Positions 48,142 to 61,414 of a stretch of 64,000 bases of DNA are shown here, piece after piece; position 1 is the first letter of the stretch; each line of letters starts with the position of its first letter. Source of the DNA: Maratus speciosus. Lineage: Eukaryota; Arthropoda; Arachnida; Araneae; Salticidae. The DNA lies in contig OZ010792.1 in assembly GCA_963932465.1 (NCBI GenBank), forward strand, positions 280,967,836 to 281,031,835. Reading direction: 5' to 3'. The notes under the pieces were generated by a model. It worked only from the letters and a program-made list of their open reading frames with translations. It was not told the origin of the DNA and did not search any database. The position numbers were made by a program, and so were the translations under genes.

Positions 48142-48578
48142 CAGATGATAAAGCTGGTATACGACAAAACAAGAAAAATGGAGTGATTGAAGATAATGAT
48201 CTTCTACCAACTTTATAAATTACTATTTGAAAAAACATAATGCTCACAGAAATTTTATTTGATAAAGAAGGCTTTGACAATAAACGTAAATATAGATATT
48301 TGGAACGTTACAACCAGGGCTGCGGAGTCGGAGTCGGGCCCATTTTTGAGCGAAAGAGTCGGAGTACGATCTGTTAAAATTCTCGGAGTCGAAGTCGTCC
48401 ATTTTACAGGCAGGTCTGCATTGTCGGAGTCGGCCCATTTCTAGGCGAAAGAGGCGGGATCGGATCTGTTAAAATTCCCGGAGTCGGAGTCATCCATTTT
48501 TCCCATCGACTCCGCATCCCTGGTTACAACCCATTTACTTAAAATGACGATTGTGTGACTTACAACCTTTATCATCTG
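48142..48578. repeat. Segment bounded by 12-bp inverted repeats
   Basis: CAGATGATAAAG (48142-48153) and CTTTATCATCTG (48567-48578) are exact inverted repeats starting CAG and ending CTG, as in hAT elements. No 8-bp flank duplication is visible, and a later hAT element (48315-48522) lies inside. May be an older small hAT element. Confidence 0.4.
48315..48522. mobile_element. Small hAT-like element (CAGGGCTGCGGAGTC family)
   Basis: It starts CAGGGCTGCGGAGTCGGAGT and ends GACTCCGCATCCCTG. GTTACAAC is duplicated exactly (48307-48314 and 48523-48530). The interior is two diverged copies of a block of about 110 bp (GATCTGTTAAAATTC, GGAGTCG, GTCCATTTT). CAGGGCTGCGGAGTC termini are, to my knowledge, widespread in invertebrate genomes. 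The short open frames on both strands here are artefacts. Confidence 0.9.
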
Positions 48579-48697
48579 AGCTTTTTATATGTAGCTATGC
48601 GTACAGGCATGTAGGAAGGTCTATAATATCCTATAACAGTAATTTGTACCGGAGTAGGCCTTACAATTTCTGTCAGCCCAATACTTGCTGTTTGGTT

Positions 48698-48889
48698 CAG
48701 TGATGAATTCAGGTGGTAACGCGGATGGAGCATTCTCTTGCCCCCGGAGAACCAAAAGGTCTTCCTGGAAGATCCGAGATATTGTGTTTCGTAATGTTGG
48801 CAAATTCCCAACTGGAATTCCATAATACACCCCTGCCTCTTCCAGTTGTAAAATTCCTTTTTAGAGGAAAATGTCTGAATTCAACACTG
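48698..48889. mobile_element. Small hAT-like element (CAGTGTTGAATTCAG family), copy 1
   Basis: The ends CAGTGATGAATTCAG and CTGAATTCAACACTG are inverted with one mismatch. The flanks GTTTGGTT and GTTTCGTT agree at 7 of 8, a slightly decayed hAT-type duplication. Minus-strand frames of 69-83 codons overlap it and are not credible genes. A related copy lies at 62804-62969. Confidence 0.75.
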
Positions 48890-49372
48890 GTTTCGTTTAG
48901 AAGTAGTACATCTTTTCACAAATTTATACACACACGCACAAAAGAAAAAAAAAAATCTCAGTTTGGTTTTTCAGTTAATGATTTCATATGAAACAATCTC
49001 TCAACGATGATTAAGGATCTTTACTTTAGACGATTAAAATTTTGTAGGATACCAGCTCGAGCTGATAAAATTAAAGGTCCTTTACTAAGCTTAAAGAAGA
49101 TGCACAAAGAGGTGTAGTGCAGGGTATACGGTGGTATACGCCGTATATCGTCTGCATTTTTCAAAGAAACTCGCTATACTTCATGTTTTTCAAGTAAAGA
49201 TATAGCGAATAAATATCTCGCACATCCTTATCCCTATAGTTCATACCCTCTTGGGTTTTTTTAAAGACTACAGTAATGTACATATAAATACAAATAAAAA
49301 AGTATGAACTGTATATGTTCCCATGTATTTTGTTCGATTATTAACTTTGTATATTAAAATATCAGTTTTCTC

Positions 49373-49408
<36 letters not shown>

Positions 49409-50181
49409 TGTAAGTGAAAAAGTATTTTATTCTTTAAGCGATTTTGGATTATACGCGACGAAAGAAACCTGGTATCATTACAAAGAATCAATTTGAAAAT
49501 TGCCTAAATTATTAAACATTTCGTTTTGAACATATCTTAGAATGAATAAAAGTTCACTTCAGATTGAATCGCGAATTATCTGATTGAATATAAGATGTAG
49601 TTTTGAAGAACAATCCTTTACTATTTAAAGTTGCGCTAATTTAGAAAAAGCATAGGTGGTATAAAATTTCATTTTTTATTTTCTTTTAAACATAAAACTT
49701 GTGAATTTAAAATATTGAACAAACTTAAGAGTTTAACATAAATATAAATAACTATATAAATAACAGTTGATATTATGACGATTTAAATGCGTGATATTTT
49801 TTTTCAGGCAGAAGTGCCTACACAAAGTACATACACAAAGCTATAAAATATCTCGACTCATTTTGAAGTAAAAACTCCTGCGATTATCTCGAAAATTTTA
49901 GAATTTCAGAAAAAACATAGGAGTAATTAGTGCAATAATCGTCAAAAAGTGAAGCAATTAATAAAAGCCTTTTTTTAAAATAATTAAACAATACTTTATA
50001 TTGTTTCCGTCAAGTTATTTTATTATATTTGTGATACTCTGTTAACAGTTACATCAGGAATGTGTGTTTTAGTAAAAATAATTTTAAATTAAATTAAACA
50101 ATGAAATGTGCTAATTAATCTTATATGTATCGTAGTTATTAGATTTACATGCATTAATTGTAAAATATACACACACGCACG

Positions 50182-50231
<50 letters not shown>

Positions 50232-53200
50232 AAAATACCATTATGGAGGGTTGAGGTCGGGAATGCTAAAAAAAGTTTAAAACCTTATATGTTTTTATGT
50301 GTGTGAGCGTGTATAAGTGTATGTATATATGCTTATATATTGTATGGACATATAATAATAATAATAATAATAATAATAAAATGGGGTATCATGCATTTAA
50401 CATAATAACATTTCACATATTGCATCATCACTTAAGGATATATTTTACTATCTCAATATTCCTCATTGCTTTTTAAATTTTCACATTTATTTACATAATA
50501 CAAGGCTAAATTTTACTATCTCAAATATTCCTCATCTTTTTAAATGTTATTTATATTCTCATTTTTTTTTTTATATTATAATTTTTTGTCTTTAAAACAT
50601 TAATTTAATCAATTGCCCTTTTATTTATTTTTATATAATTCTTTATTTCTTTCTTTATTTATTTGTATTAATTTTTTCCTTTTCCTTATTTTATTTTGTA
50701 TTCACTCAGTACTTATTAAGTTTATTCCTATTTTTTCATTCTAGTTTAACTAAAAGTTAATCTAAGTATTTTCTTGATTTCTTCAATCATTTTCATTCCT
50801 TTTATTTTTTATTTATTTATTTATTTGGGACTTAAGATGGCAACTCTAAACATTATTGTTATTAATCCAGTTCCAATTTATTAATCCAGATCCAATCTAT
50901 TTTCTGCAATGTTTGCGTTATAAGGAGCTAAATTTTGTCATTTTAGGCTTATTGTCGACAAAACTGGATGAAATAACGCATTTTCTATGAATGAACTCAC
51001 AAGCTCCTCTGATGATTCTGTGAGTCATTCACAGTTTCTTATTTTACATACTGGTTTCATCATATCTTTATTTCTAAATCATCTTTAGAACTTTATCAAT
51101 TTCTTCATATATTTGTGATTTCAAATTTATTATATATATATATATACAAATTAGTAAATATATATTTTAAATAATTAAACAGTACTTTAAATTCTTTCAG
51201 TAAAACCTTTATAAAAAATATATTCCATTCACAATAAATCAATAGATATGCCTGATGTGCGAGGCTTCGTATAAAAAGTACTTTATTTTAAAATTAAACA
51301 ATGGTATATGTTAGTTAAATTTTGTATAAAGCATTATTGTTATTAGTCTTCAAAATTGCATTCCGTAATGATACTGTATATTATTTGGCAAAATTTAATT
51401 GGAACTTTTATCTAACGAAACATAGAAAAACGTTACTTGAAAGAAGATATTAAAATAAAACGCATTGCTGTGAAAACCGTAGTCTTAAATATAAATATAT
51501 TTTACTAAATAAAAACGAATATTAGTATTGCATATTTTAACTAAATTGTAATTCTTTTGTTTTGTATGCTTGAAAAATGTTTTTAATTCATCAAAAATAC
51601 TTTAAAAAGAGGGAAAAAATAATAATAAACGTTACAAAATTCTCCTTTAAAAAAGAGGGGAGGGGGAAGTATTCGAAATTAAAAATTTTTTAAATATTCT
51701 GTTTACCAAAATACGGTTGATAAGATAATGAACCGAAGAAAAGAAGGTCGCAACATAGTAAATACTTACATGATATTGCATAACTAGGAACTGCGTCATT
51801 TGTAAACAAAGCAGTGTAAATGAGAAATAAACTTAGAAAAAAGTGACTTACCTCCACATTTTTGAAATTGATGTTGAATTGGAGCAAATATCAGTTTATA
51901 AATGAATTCAGTTCCTGCAGAAAAGAAGAAAATTTGTGAGTTTTTACAAGTTTCTTGCTTGGTCTTCCAAATAACTGAACAAATTGCAAATAAATGGAAA
52001 GTTTCAATAAAAGTATTCAAAAAATATCCATACGTATTGATTAGATAAAAAAGGACGTGAACAACAACTTTTTTTTTCAATTTAAAACGTTATTAAAATT
52101 CAATGCGTCATATTAAGTCAAATTCAAAATTAAAATTTTTAAGAAAAATTTCACAAAAATACGATGTTCTTTTAAACAAATTTTTCTAGAATGAGTTTTC
52201 ATGTCTTGCAAAATTTAATTAAAAACAGTGTCGATGAATAATTCATAAGTCAACAAAAGAATTTCGTAAAAATTCCAATCTTCATCGATCGCACAGTTTG
52301 ATTACGCAGTCAAGAAAACAGTAAGAATTTCGAAGAATTTTCATGAAAATCTTTCACCTTTAGCAAAATTAGGTATTTCTACAAGCCCTAAATTCCTTTT
52401 CTTGAGGATGCACTTAACATTTAAATACCAAAACACTTCAAAACATAGTTCTTGATTACGCAGTTATCTCCTTATCAAACAAAAGCAGACGATTTTTTTT
52501 GTTGATCAGCTAAAAACTTTTTTATATATATGTATACTCTGCAGCTATTTTAGACGCATTAAGCAAAGTTCACTTGTTTACAGATGAGCTACACATCACA
52601 ATATATTCAAAGCACTATTTTTCCATAAAATTGCGCAGTTCAAAAGGACAAAGATAAATTCTCTAGAACTACGATTTCACATTTTACGAGAGCCGCAGCT
52701 ACGATCTGTCTGATTCAATACAAGAGATTGAGAAACAATCTTCTGCGTTTTTCCCTACAGATTTCCCGTAAGAGGGAATATGGGGAAAACACTAATGCTT
52801 TTAGTATTACGCTTGCATGTCGAAGAGGGGGGGTGGGGGGGGCTGCTGAGATACCACAGGGCTAGCTCTTGATCAAAGTTCTAGGGTTCTGCATTAATGT
52901 GACATGGAATTTAATAGTATCTTAAGAGAAGTTTTTACTTCCGATACGTTGTTACTATTCCACATCAGGAGGAATTTATGCTGCCGAAATTAGTTTCAGA
53001 TAAAGAATGATTTATTTTTGAGTTAAATGTGAGTTTTTCCACATTTTTGTGCTTTGTGATTTAGAACCAGTAAAAAAAAAAAGAAGAAGTTTTAATGCAA
53101 ATTATTACTGATTTAATTTATTTTTTATAAATTTTTGCCACCGTGGGATAAGAAAGTCATAACGCATTAAGAGTAAAATTGAGATTTTTTTAAAAAAATT

Positions 53201-53974
53201 CTGAGGATTTTTTAAGAGGTAAATACAAATAATAATAATAATTTTCATAAAATAACCTTACATAATTTAAAAATTTGTAAACTTTGACTGAATTTGTTTA
53301 TTGAGATAATGTGTTAGAAAATCTAAAATCAAAATGAGCTGCAATGTTACCTATTTTGGCTCTATCGGAGAAAATGAAAAATCATAATTTAAAATATTTT
53401 ATTTCATGGAAATATAGTAAAATTAAAAAGAAAAGAATGAATTTATGATGATTTTTTTAGTTGAAAGTTTTAAACAATAAAAAAGTTCTTTTAAATACTA
53501 AAATATAAATTTGTTATTAACATAATGGAATAACATAATACTAATATTTATGATTTTTTTAAAAAATATTTTATGCCGAATTAAAACGAGAAGAGATTTA
53601 ATTCGTCGAATGATTGAAGGGAGCTTCATTAAGCAGCTTCTTGATTTGGCTAGATAAAATATCTCTAATTTAAACAGATTCCTTGTTGCACATCACATAT
53701 TTATTTGCATTTATTTGTATTTGACAGATTTCATATGACTGATGATGTGTTCATAACTAAAAATTTAACTCTACAATGTGGTTTAATGAAAGGTTACATA
53801 AAATAATTAGCTTTTCAACGGTCGCGCTTAAATTTTTTGCGCGATCAAGCGCGTGATGTGTTTTTTGCGTAAAGAGGATACGCTATTAAAAAGTCACGAT
53901 TTTTGATAACAGTAATAAAATAGATGTTAGAAGAGCAGTTATCTACTTCTACTATGCAGATAAAATGTAAATGG
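48890..53974. other. Long unassigned A+T-rich stretch with microsatellites
   Basis: Microsatellites: ATA at about 49376-49407, TA at about 50183-50225, ATA at about 50350-50380, TA at about 51132-51147. The segment near 49120-49170 contains GTATACGGTGGTATACGCCG, a local palindrome-rich patch. A short duplicated phrase TTTTACTATCTCAA...TTCCTCAT occurs at about 50443 and 50513. A G-rich tract is at 52828-52841. No gene or complete element recognised. Confidence 0.4.
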
Positions 53975-54725
53975 GAATTTCGTTACGGCTGCTTATAACT
54001 TGAGTTCTTCTGAATGGATTTTAATGGAACTTGCACTGTTAGTTAGATAATATTACACGGAAGATTCTAGTAGGATATGAATATTGTTCTATGTTGCTTA
54101 GTTATAGAATTATGGGAGAAATTTTCACAATCATATTAACCCAATTATGGAAAGATTGGAATTTTAAAAAAGATTATACTGAATTGCTTTTGATGAGACT
54201 TGCACTGTTAGATAATTTTACAGGAAAGATTTTAACATTTAACATATAATTCTACATTAATTAGTTATAGGGTTATGGGGAGAAATTCTGTAATCAGACG
54301 AATTTGATTATAAAAGATTAAGTTTTTTAAGAAGTTGCTACATCTGGCGGATTATTTATTCGGAAATCCCAAATTCTTACAGAAATGGAAATTTTGAATG
54401 GAATTTATGGAAATTTTGAATATTTATTTTTGCTCTTTATAATGATTGATATTTCATGAATAATAATATAATAATAAATTACTTATTTAAAAATTTCTGA
54501 TGTGAATTCGGAAATAATTTTTCGGGGATGGTTTTAATATATTGCATATCGTTCTATGTTGCTTAATTATTAGAATTATAGGGAAATGTGATCAGGCGAG
54601 TTCTATTATGAAGATTAGCCATTCTAAAGAGTTCTATTGAACGGATTTTGATTATATTTGCATTGTTAGTTCATAGATGTTTTTTCATGGATGGTTTTAG
54701 TACATTGCATGTCGTTGTCTCGTTT
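53975..54725. repeat. Degenerate tandem repeat, unit ~170-190 bp
   Basis: Recurring blocks are GGATTTTAATGGAACTTGCA, TTGTTCTATGTTGCTTAGTT and ATAGAATTATGGGAGAAATT, found from about 54013, 54184, 54515 and 54640. Copies are diverged and unequal in length. Non-coding. Confidence 0.6.
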
Positions 54726-55971
54726 TTTACTACTGGACAGAAATGAGCACCTTTTTATTACAGCCGGATTTATTTAGTTTCTGTCCATCATTCCAAACGC
54801 CAGACACCAAGTCTCGTAGATACAACTAATTTCCTTTATCGAAATTTAAGAATTGTGATCGTATTTATAAGAATATTGTTCTGGTAATGGGGTAACGTGA
54901 GCTTTAATAAAAAGAAAATACTAATAACAACGATGCTCACGTTAAATATTAAGAAAGTAAACTAATAAAAGGGCTGCATTGTCCCCGTTACTTATTAACC
55001 TTCCGCCATTAATTACCGGAAATTGAAATTAAATGTGATATTTGATATAAGATATCAATTAAGTTTTGGCGAAATCAAATCTCCTTTAACCGAGGTCAGA
55101 AGTTACTGGCCATCAATATTTTAGGGACAATTTTATTGCCCTTAAGTGAGCACTATTTATTATGTATAATAAATTTTCTTGGTTCTATATTGTTAGAGTA
55201 ATGCTTATATGTTTGGAACAGACAATGAATCTGTTTTCGAAAGGTTTCTTCACAAACAGATTGCGTAAAATTTTACATATACATACAAAAATAATTATTT
55301 TTACAGATTAATATGACAAAAATTAATTTACCAATGTTTGTCTTTGCTACCTTAATTCTTGTGTAATATAAAATCTATTTTTTTTTTAATACTTTTATGA
55401 ATACTGTAATAATTTTAATAAAATAAAATACACACATAAAGGTATAAAATGTGCTACTGTTCAAGGTATCTTGAATGGATGTTGGGGAGTAATATCTACC
55501 CAGTATTTATCAAATCCTACTGTAAATGATCAAATAAAAGGGTTGGTCTTTAACAATCCAAGTTTTGTCTGACACATTAGAAAATAAAACAGCGTATTCG
55601 AATCGTTTTCAGCAATGCGAAAGGACAAAGGACATTCCAGGTAAAGGTCCATATTGCTTTAAAACGCAAGGTCAAATTCGCCCATATATTTCGTTTGATT
55701 CAAAGTTCATTTAGGGAAACTGACCAGCGTAGTGGGCGAAGGCTGTTAGTCAGTAATGAAAATTCAACTTTAATTTCGGTGCCATTTGTCAGAGCAAAGT
55801 TTCTGAAAAATCATGTTTATCGTGAATTTGGACTGCGAGCCCGCTGCCAGGTTAAGAATTCTCATGCCAATTCATATGCCAAGGAAAACCCATTAACAAA
55901 TTTTTTGTCCGTAAAATTGTAATAACAATAAAATGCATTTTGGGAAAAACCCATTCTTGTGAATTTCAGTA
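54726..55971. other. Unassigned stretch, possibly single copy
   Basis: An open frame of 75 codons at 55695-55922 (start MIQSSFRETDQRSGRR) has fairly even composition but no motif I recognise, no visible splice context and no similar sequence in the window. I do not call it a gene. Confidence 0.3.
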
Positions 55972-57809
55972 GGGTAGACCGAGGCTAGTTGGCCCAGTCG
56001 CGATATTTTTAAAACTTTGCGTTAGATAACATTGTCAGTCCAGCCATGTATGCTTTGCTTCGATTTCCTCCTCCAACATCAGCATCATTGAAGTCGGAGC
56101 GTTCCGTTAAAGAATTATTGAGAATTTTCTAAATTTTGCAAAGGTGAGTAAATTTCTTCTCTTATAAATAATCGTTTTTTATTTGTTTGTAGATTACATT
56201 TTAGGTTTTGATGTATAATAATTCAGAAAAATAATTGTTCGTAGTTATTGTAGGGCATGTTTTTTTATTGAAATACTTTCAGAATAATTACTTATAGTCA
56301 TGCAAACAAAAATGTCAATACGGGGTTAGTTGGCCCATTTGGCACGGGGCATTTTGGCTCGGCGGGCCAACATGCCCCGTAGGAATTTGGCTCTGGGGTA
56401 TTGGAATTTTGATATATTTAATGAATTATTTTAATAAACATTTATTAATTTTTAATTGATTTATTATTAATTAATAGTAAGGAATTATTTTATTAATTGA
56501 ATTCCTGGTTATTTCAGTCAATCTTTTTAAAAAATGAAGTTATAACGTTCTTTACCTCCTCCCCAAATTAAATCAGCTGCTCCTGTTGTACAAAAACATT
56601 TATAACTTTCATAATTATAGAAAAATCTCTGTTGGCTTGGTTTACAGGCGCAGGTAGATTTCGAAATTAAGTACCAATTTCACGAAGAATTTAGCGGATT
56701 AAGGGAAATGTCATTTTTTTCTTATACAGCCTCCCTCCCCCCCCCAAACACACACATTCTTTTTTTTTAGTTTTTAATTTATTTTTGCTGTAAGAGTTGC
56801 TCTTATCAAAAGCTTGTCAATACAAAAATTGTAGATAATATTAAGATGATTTATGATAAATTTAAGTGAATTTGATATCTTGTGAATTGACGAAGTTAGG
56901 AATTTTTTTTCTTCTTGAAACCTATTTTTTGCACTCCTTGAAGCCGTTTTTAATTATATCAAAAATCTGTCATGCATAATTTTTTAGCCCTTTTCCTAGA
57001 AATTTTGAAAACTTTAAACTGATTGGATATGTTATCGGGCCCATAGAAAAGTAATATATATATAAAGTTTCGAACTGGGGGTGATTTTGGGATCTAAGGG
57101 TCATGATCGGTGTAGATCTGCAAAAGTTTTTAAAAAATTCCAACATATGGGAGATTGCAATAGGTAGTATTTCTTACGAAATCTACCTAAAAGTTCGGCC
57201 TCCTAGTGTTACATACTACCGCTAAAAGTAACAAATCTAGCAATCAAAATCTATCCGACTCTGATATTTCTCAATTATTAATAAAATTAATGTACTCTAA
57301 GATTTACGGTGTTTTAACAACTAGCATGCCCTTATTAAAATTTATTACTGTTACGTAATGTATTAAAGACATTTATGAGAAAATATATTCAAATTTTAAA
57401 GCAATTTTTCGTCGAAGTTAATAATTTGAATAAGTCACAGTTTTAATATTTAAAATTTTTATTTTAATTTTGGAGGCTATATTGTGTTTTCGTTCGCAAG
57501 AAATAAAAATTAATATTTGGTAAAATTTTGATCATTTCTTAAACTTCTACACTATCAGAACATTAAAATGTGTCGTCAAAAGTGGCGGGCCAACTTACCC
57601 CGCAATCGGAGCAGGTTGGACCAAGCGACTTGGTGTCAGTTTGAGCTTCTTAACTAATACTTATTGTTAATATTTTCAAGTTTTATTATTGTGATTTCTT
57701 CTTGAAAGTACACTGATAGTGGTAACATATACAGAAATTTAAAATGTTGAATTGTAATTTTTTAAAAATTATTAGAAGGAAAAACTGGTCAACTAGCCAC
57801 GGTCTACCC
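55972..57809. mobile_element. Tigger/pogo-like element (GGGTAGACCGAGGC)
   Basis: The left end GGGTAGACCGAGGCTAGTTG and the inverted right end GGGTAGACCGTGGCTAGTTG are nearly identical over 20 bp and flanked by TA (55970-55971 and 57810-57811). Internal copies of the terminal theme occur (GGGTTAGTTGGCCC, GGCGGGCCAACTTACCCCG). The 1.84-kb element has no recognisable transposase. Its terminus resembles that of 61415-62750, so the two are related families. Confidence 0.8.
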
Positions 57810-57922
57810 TATTAAATATTATTTGACAGCAGAACATTTTCAAATGTTTTGAATTAAGGTCAGGGAGAATGTAAAGAATGATGTCAAAGAAAGTAATACA
57901 GAAATATAAGGAATAAGAAATA

Positions 57923-58678
57923 CAGTGAAACCTCCCTGTGCGACCACCTCCCTGAACGACCATTTTTTCATGGAGCGAAATTTATCCCTATAGGCTCAAT
58001 ACTAATTTTACCTCTATTTAGAGACCATCCCAGTTGAACTCCCTCCATGAGCGACCCATTTCTTTGAAGAAAATGAAACAAGCTCCGTTTTTTCCTGGTC
58101 GCTTGAAGAGGGTTTTATTAGAAAAATAATTCCGGAGAGCGTATTATTCATCAAACTTCTGAACTAAGTTTAGAATTTTTATTTATTCCGGTAAAATTTA
58201 AGTGTTTAAACCCTTTTGTGACTTTTTAGCAATGAATTTAAGTCTGATGACAAATTAAGGATGACGGTCAATAAACTCCCCTGCCCTATTCTGTCAGGAG
58301 AACTCTCAAAGAAATAGATAAATTAATGAAATCGTCATTATTTGTTCCCGCCCAAAAACAAATTGTATTTATTTACTGAACTTCGAAAGGACTTGGAAAT
58401 AAAAGTTATAAAAGATAAAACCATAAAATCAAAGCAAACGTCAGTGTATTCATTTTTTAAACTCTGCAGTAATTAACTTATGTAATTAACTTTTTCTTTT
58501 GATTCTTAAAATTTCATGTTTTTTCCTAATGTGAAAAATAAATTTTAGTAATATTAATTGTTACCCCTTTTCAACAATTAAAATTTAGATTTAAACATGA
58601 CCTCCATTAAGAGACCACCTCTCGGAACGACCATTTTTTATTGGAACGGAACGTGGTCGCTTTAGGGAGGTTTTACTG
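57923..58678. mobile_element. Tigger/pogo-like MITE (CAGTGAAACCTCCC)
   Basis: The left end CAGTGAAACCTCCCTGTGCG and the inverted right end CAGTAAAACCTCCCTAAAGC are flanked by TA (57921-57922, 58679-58680). Further inside, CGACCATTTTTT occurs near both ends in the same orientation (57958 and 58628). This is the classic Tigger terminus style. 756 bp, no transposase. Confidence 0.85.
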
Positions 58679-58680
58679 TA

Positions 58681-59428
58681 ATTAGAAATTCAAAGGCAAC
58701 TTTTTACTGGCGTTTTTCAGAAGGCAGAATGGAAACAGTTTTCTCTATTCTTCCGAAAAATCGTTAGTTTTTTCCCCCCTTTATTTTTAAATATTTTAAG
58801 TCACTTGGAATGATTAAATTTTACTGGTTTTTCAAAATCACTGGAGAAAAAAAATTAGTTAATTAAATTTTAAAATCCACGGAGGCCCTCCTCTGCTGTC
58901 TCTCATATCGATTTGGGTTATTCGGTATATATGAAAAAATAAAAAACAAAAATTACGATTTTTTTTTAATATTATAAAAGATTCAATATCATTGAAATAG
59001 TAACCAAATATGGACAAATTTTGAAAAGTAAAAACTCCATAAACTTTTCAGATCAATGCATCGAATAAAATAAGTTGCTCTCAGGTTCAAGAGGAGAGCT
59101 AAATAGTTAAAAGTACATTTTTAATCTTTATGTATTGTTAACCCTCAGAGAAATTTAAATTTAAGGAACTCTTACTGGAGTCGTGGATTGATCATATGCA
59201 ACTTTGATTTTGTTTCATTTTTCGGTTTCTGTTCGTTCAAAGCTCGGATTGGATCATTGCCAATATTTCTGAAACATCTGTTGTTTAGATATAATCGACA
59301 CATGGACATGGCAATCGATAAATGAATAAAATCAACTTGTCGGAATTTTGAATTATTGAATTTTTCATTTTCACTGAAATTTAAATTTAGTTTAAACTTT
59401 TTATCATGTACTATGTGTATCAGATATG
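58681..59428. other. Unassigned A+T-rich stretch
   Basis: No repeat structure or coding motif recognised. Confidence 0.4.
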
Positions 59429-59726
59429 GGTACTACTTGATTATCCCGTCGACCGAAAATTATCACCAAACTATAAAATTAAATGCCAATAATGGATGAT
59501 CATAGATGTCACATTCACTTGACATTAAACACGATACACGTGTTTGTTACGTCATCAAGTGGTTTTTAATTCGACTTTTAATTTGCATTTTAATTAATGT
59601 TTTACTAATTTATTTGTTCTTTCTTTTTTTTAAAATAAAAATTATATCAAGTTGTATAATTTGGCGAATAGTTTGGCGATTTGCATAATTTGGCGAAATT
59701 GGTCGAAGGGATAATCAAGTAGTACC
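59429..59726. mobile_element. Small inverted-repeat element (GGTACTACTT), copy 2
   Basis: The ends GGTACTACTTGATTATCCCG and, inverted, GGTACTACTTGATTATCCCT are almost perfect. The flanks CAGATATG and CATATATG match at 7 of 8. Interior blocks ACTTGACATTAAACACGAT, ACACGTG and GACGTCATCAAGTG-like sequence match copy 1 at 2881-3163 in inverted orientation. Non-coding. Confidence 0.78.
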
Positions 59727-59889
59727 CATATATGTATTACACGATCAATTTAGTTAATGATACAAGTTACTTTTGACCTCATTTAAATTTAATGCACAGA
59801 CTATACCAATATTAAGATTTCAAAGCTAATAGTTCTGAATTAAACGAATCTTTCATCAATGATGTATAAAAATTGCTTAGTAACAATGG

Positions 59890-60060
59890 CATGGCTACCA
59901 CAGGCGACTATTTTTCTATTATATTCACACCACTATTTTTAAAAAATAAATTTTGTAGTATATTTCTCTAGCAAATGTTGTCAAAGTGTATGTCGAAGAT
60001 ATTGGTTTTGAAAAAGTGGTGCGAGGTAGAATTAAAAAATAGTCAACCGTAGCAACCCTG
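59890..60060. mobile_element. Small hAT-like inverted-repeat element
   Basis: CATGGCTACCACAGGCGACT at the left and, inverted from the right, CAGGGTTGCTACGGTTGACT are alignable for about 55 bp, including TATTTTT and CACCAC. No convincing target duplication. 171 bp, non-coding. Confidence 0.5.
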
Positions 60061-60233
60061 AAATAGCTGTTATTGTTTTCAAAATTTAGCTTCTCATTAT
60101 TGATGCAAATATAATGACAAAATATTCCGGCGAAATCAATAGATAAGTCCATCATGAATTCTTAGTTAGGATAGTTATTTTACTGATGAGATATAAAAGG
60201 ATAAATTGAATAAAAATTCGCATGGGTTTAATT

Positions 60234-60409
60234 CAGGGGTCGTACGCTTAATGGATTTTTTCAGGAAAAATATCACTATTTATTTATAGAAAAATAAATC
60301 TAGGTTGAACGCGCAAAATTTCGCTTTATTTAAGAAGAGATTTTTCCATAAAATTACTGGTATCGAAGAATTTCCCGGTCGTGAAATTTCAGGACAAGTA
60401 CGACCCCTG
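60234..60409. mobile_element. Small hAT-like element (CAGGGGTCGTACG family)
   Basis: The ends CAGGGGTCGTAC and GTACGACCCCTG are perfect. GTTTAATT at 60226-60233 reappears at 60552-60559, after a second small element that landed exactly on the right boundary. Joining across that insertion restores a perfect 8-bp duplication. Family members lie at 40172-40350 and, in part, 23470-23549. Confidence 0.85.
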
Positions 60410-60411
60410 GT

Positions 60412-60547
60412 CAGTGATGGAACAGTGGGGCAACAATTGGGGAATATCAGAAAAATATCAGAAATTCTGTGCTGAAATTAGTGAAAGAACACTAGTGAAA
60501 TTTTGCGGTGCAAATTAATTCTCTGCTGCTACACTGTTCCATCACTG
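60412..60547. mobile_element. Small element CAGTGATGGAACAGTG with 6-bp duplication
   Basis: The ends CAGTGATGGAACAGTG and CACTGTTCCATCACTG are near-perfect (only the central base order differs), so the 136-bp element is strongly folded. CCTGGT flanks both sides (60406-60411 and 60548-60553). It inserted at the right edge of the neighbouring hAT-like element. A 6-bp duplication is unusual for hAT (8 bp), so the superfamily is left open. Confidence 0.75.
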
Positions 60548-60559
60548 CCTGGTTTAATT

Positions 60560-61412
60560 ATATTAAAATAATAAGATACTTCTACCAAATAAGACCATCA
60601 GCTTATAGCTTGTAGAGGAAGGTCTTGGGCCGAAATATGGCAGCATATACCTGACTGTTTATGTGTTCTTGACATGTGCGAATAGTTTCAACCACAACCG
60701 ATACCGGCTTCGTCGTCATTTTCGGGCCGCTGAATCTTTTGAGACATCGTTGTTAAAAACAGTACATAAACTTTCACGGGAAATCAGAGTAAATTATTGA
60801 TTGAAGTTTAAAATCTTTACATGATTTTCGAGATAATTTAACAGTCATTTAGAATGTGTATTGAAATATTCTGAATTTATAGTTCTGTTTGTATTTGAAA
60901 GTAAAATACGTGAAAAACAGAAATCCCCTAATAAAGTCAGGCAGTAAAAGACCTGGTCTCATTAAAGGACACTTAATTTTCATCGTTTATTATCATTACC
61001 AATGCTAATTAAACATTGTTTGTATCAATATTGTAGAAAACTAACGAATCTATCAAAGCGGTGGTAAAGAGAGCTCAATAAAGGGAAGAGAAAAAGAATT
61101 AGGTGTTACGGCAGTTCGAAACGACGCGCCCAAGCACATGAATAAAGCAGCCACGGAATATTGTATTACAAGAACAATATTTTGATGCAATACCTGCTAA
61201 ATATATGTTAATTAAAAACTATAATGTATTTAGAAAATTATGGCCCTTATTTAAAAACATATATTCCTAATAAATTCACTTCAAAATGTCTCTTGCTTTG
61301 AACTGTCCTGGCCACAATTAAACAGCAACAAAAGTATGCATGATTTAATATTATAAAAAGATGTGTATAAATATTTCATCCCACAACATTTAAAATGTTA
61401 ATTCTGATATGA
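60560..61412. other. Unassigned stretch, possibly single copy
   Basis: No repeats, termini or coding motifs recognised. Confidence 0.35.
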
Positions 61413-61414
61413 TA

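Noticed and set aside
48572..48830. Overlapping minus-strand frames of 69-83 codons with reasonable composition
   Set aside because: They overlap a small hAT-like element with defined boundaries and its related copy at 62804 does not keep the frame.
49120..49250. Possible small hAT element starting CAGGGTATACGGTGG and ending CATACCCTC
   Set aside because: The ends match over only a few bases, the last base is wrong for hAT and the flanks do not duplicate.
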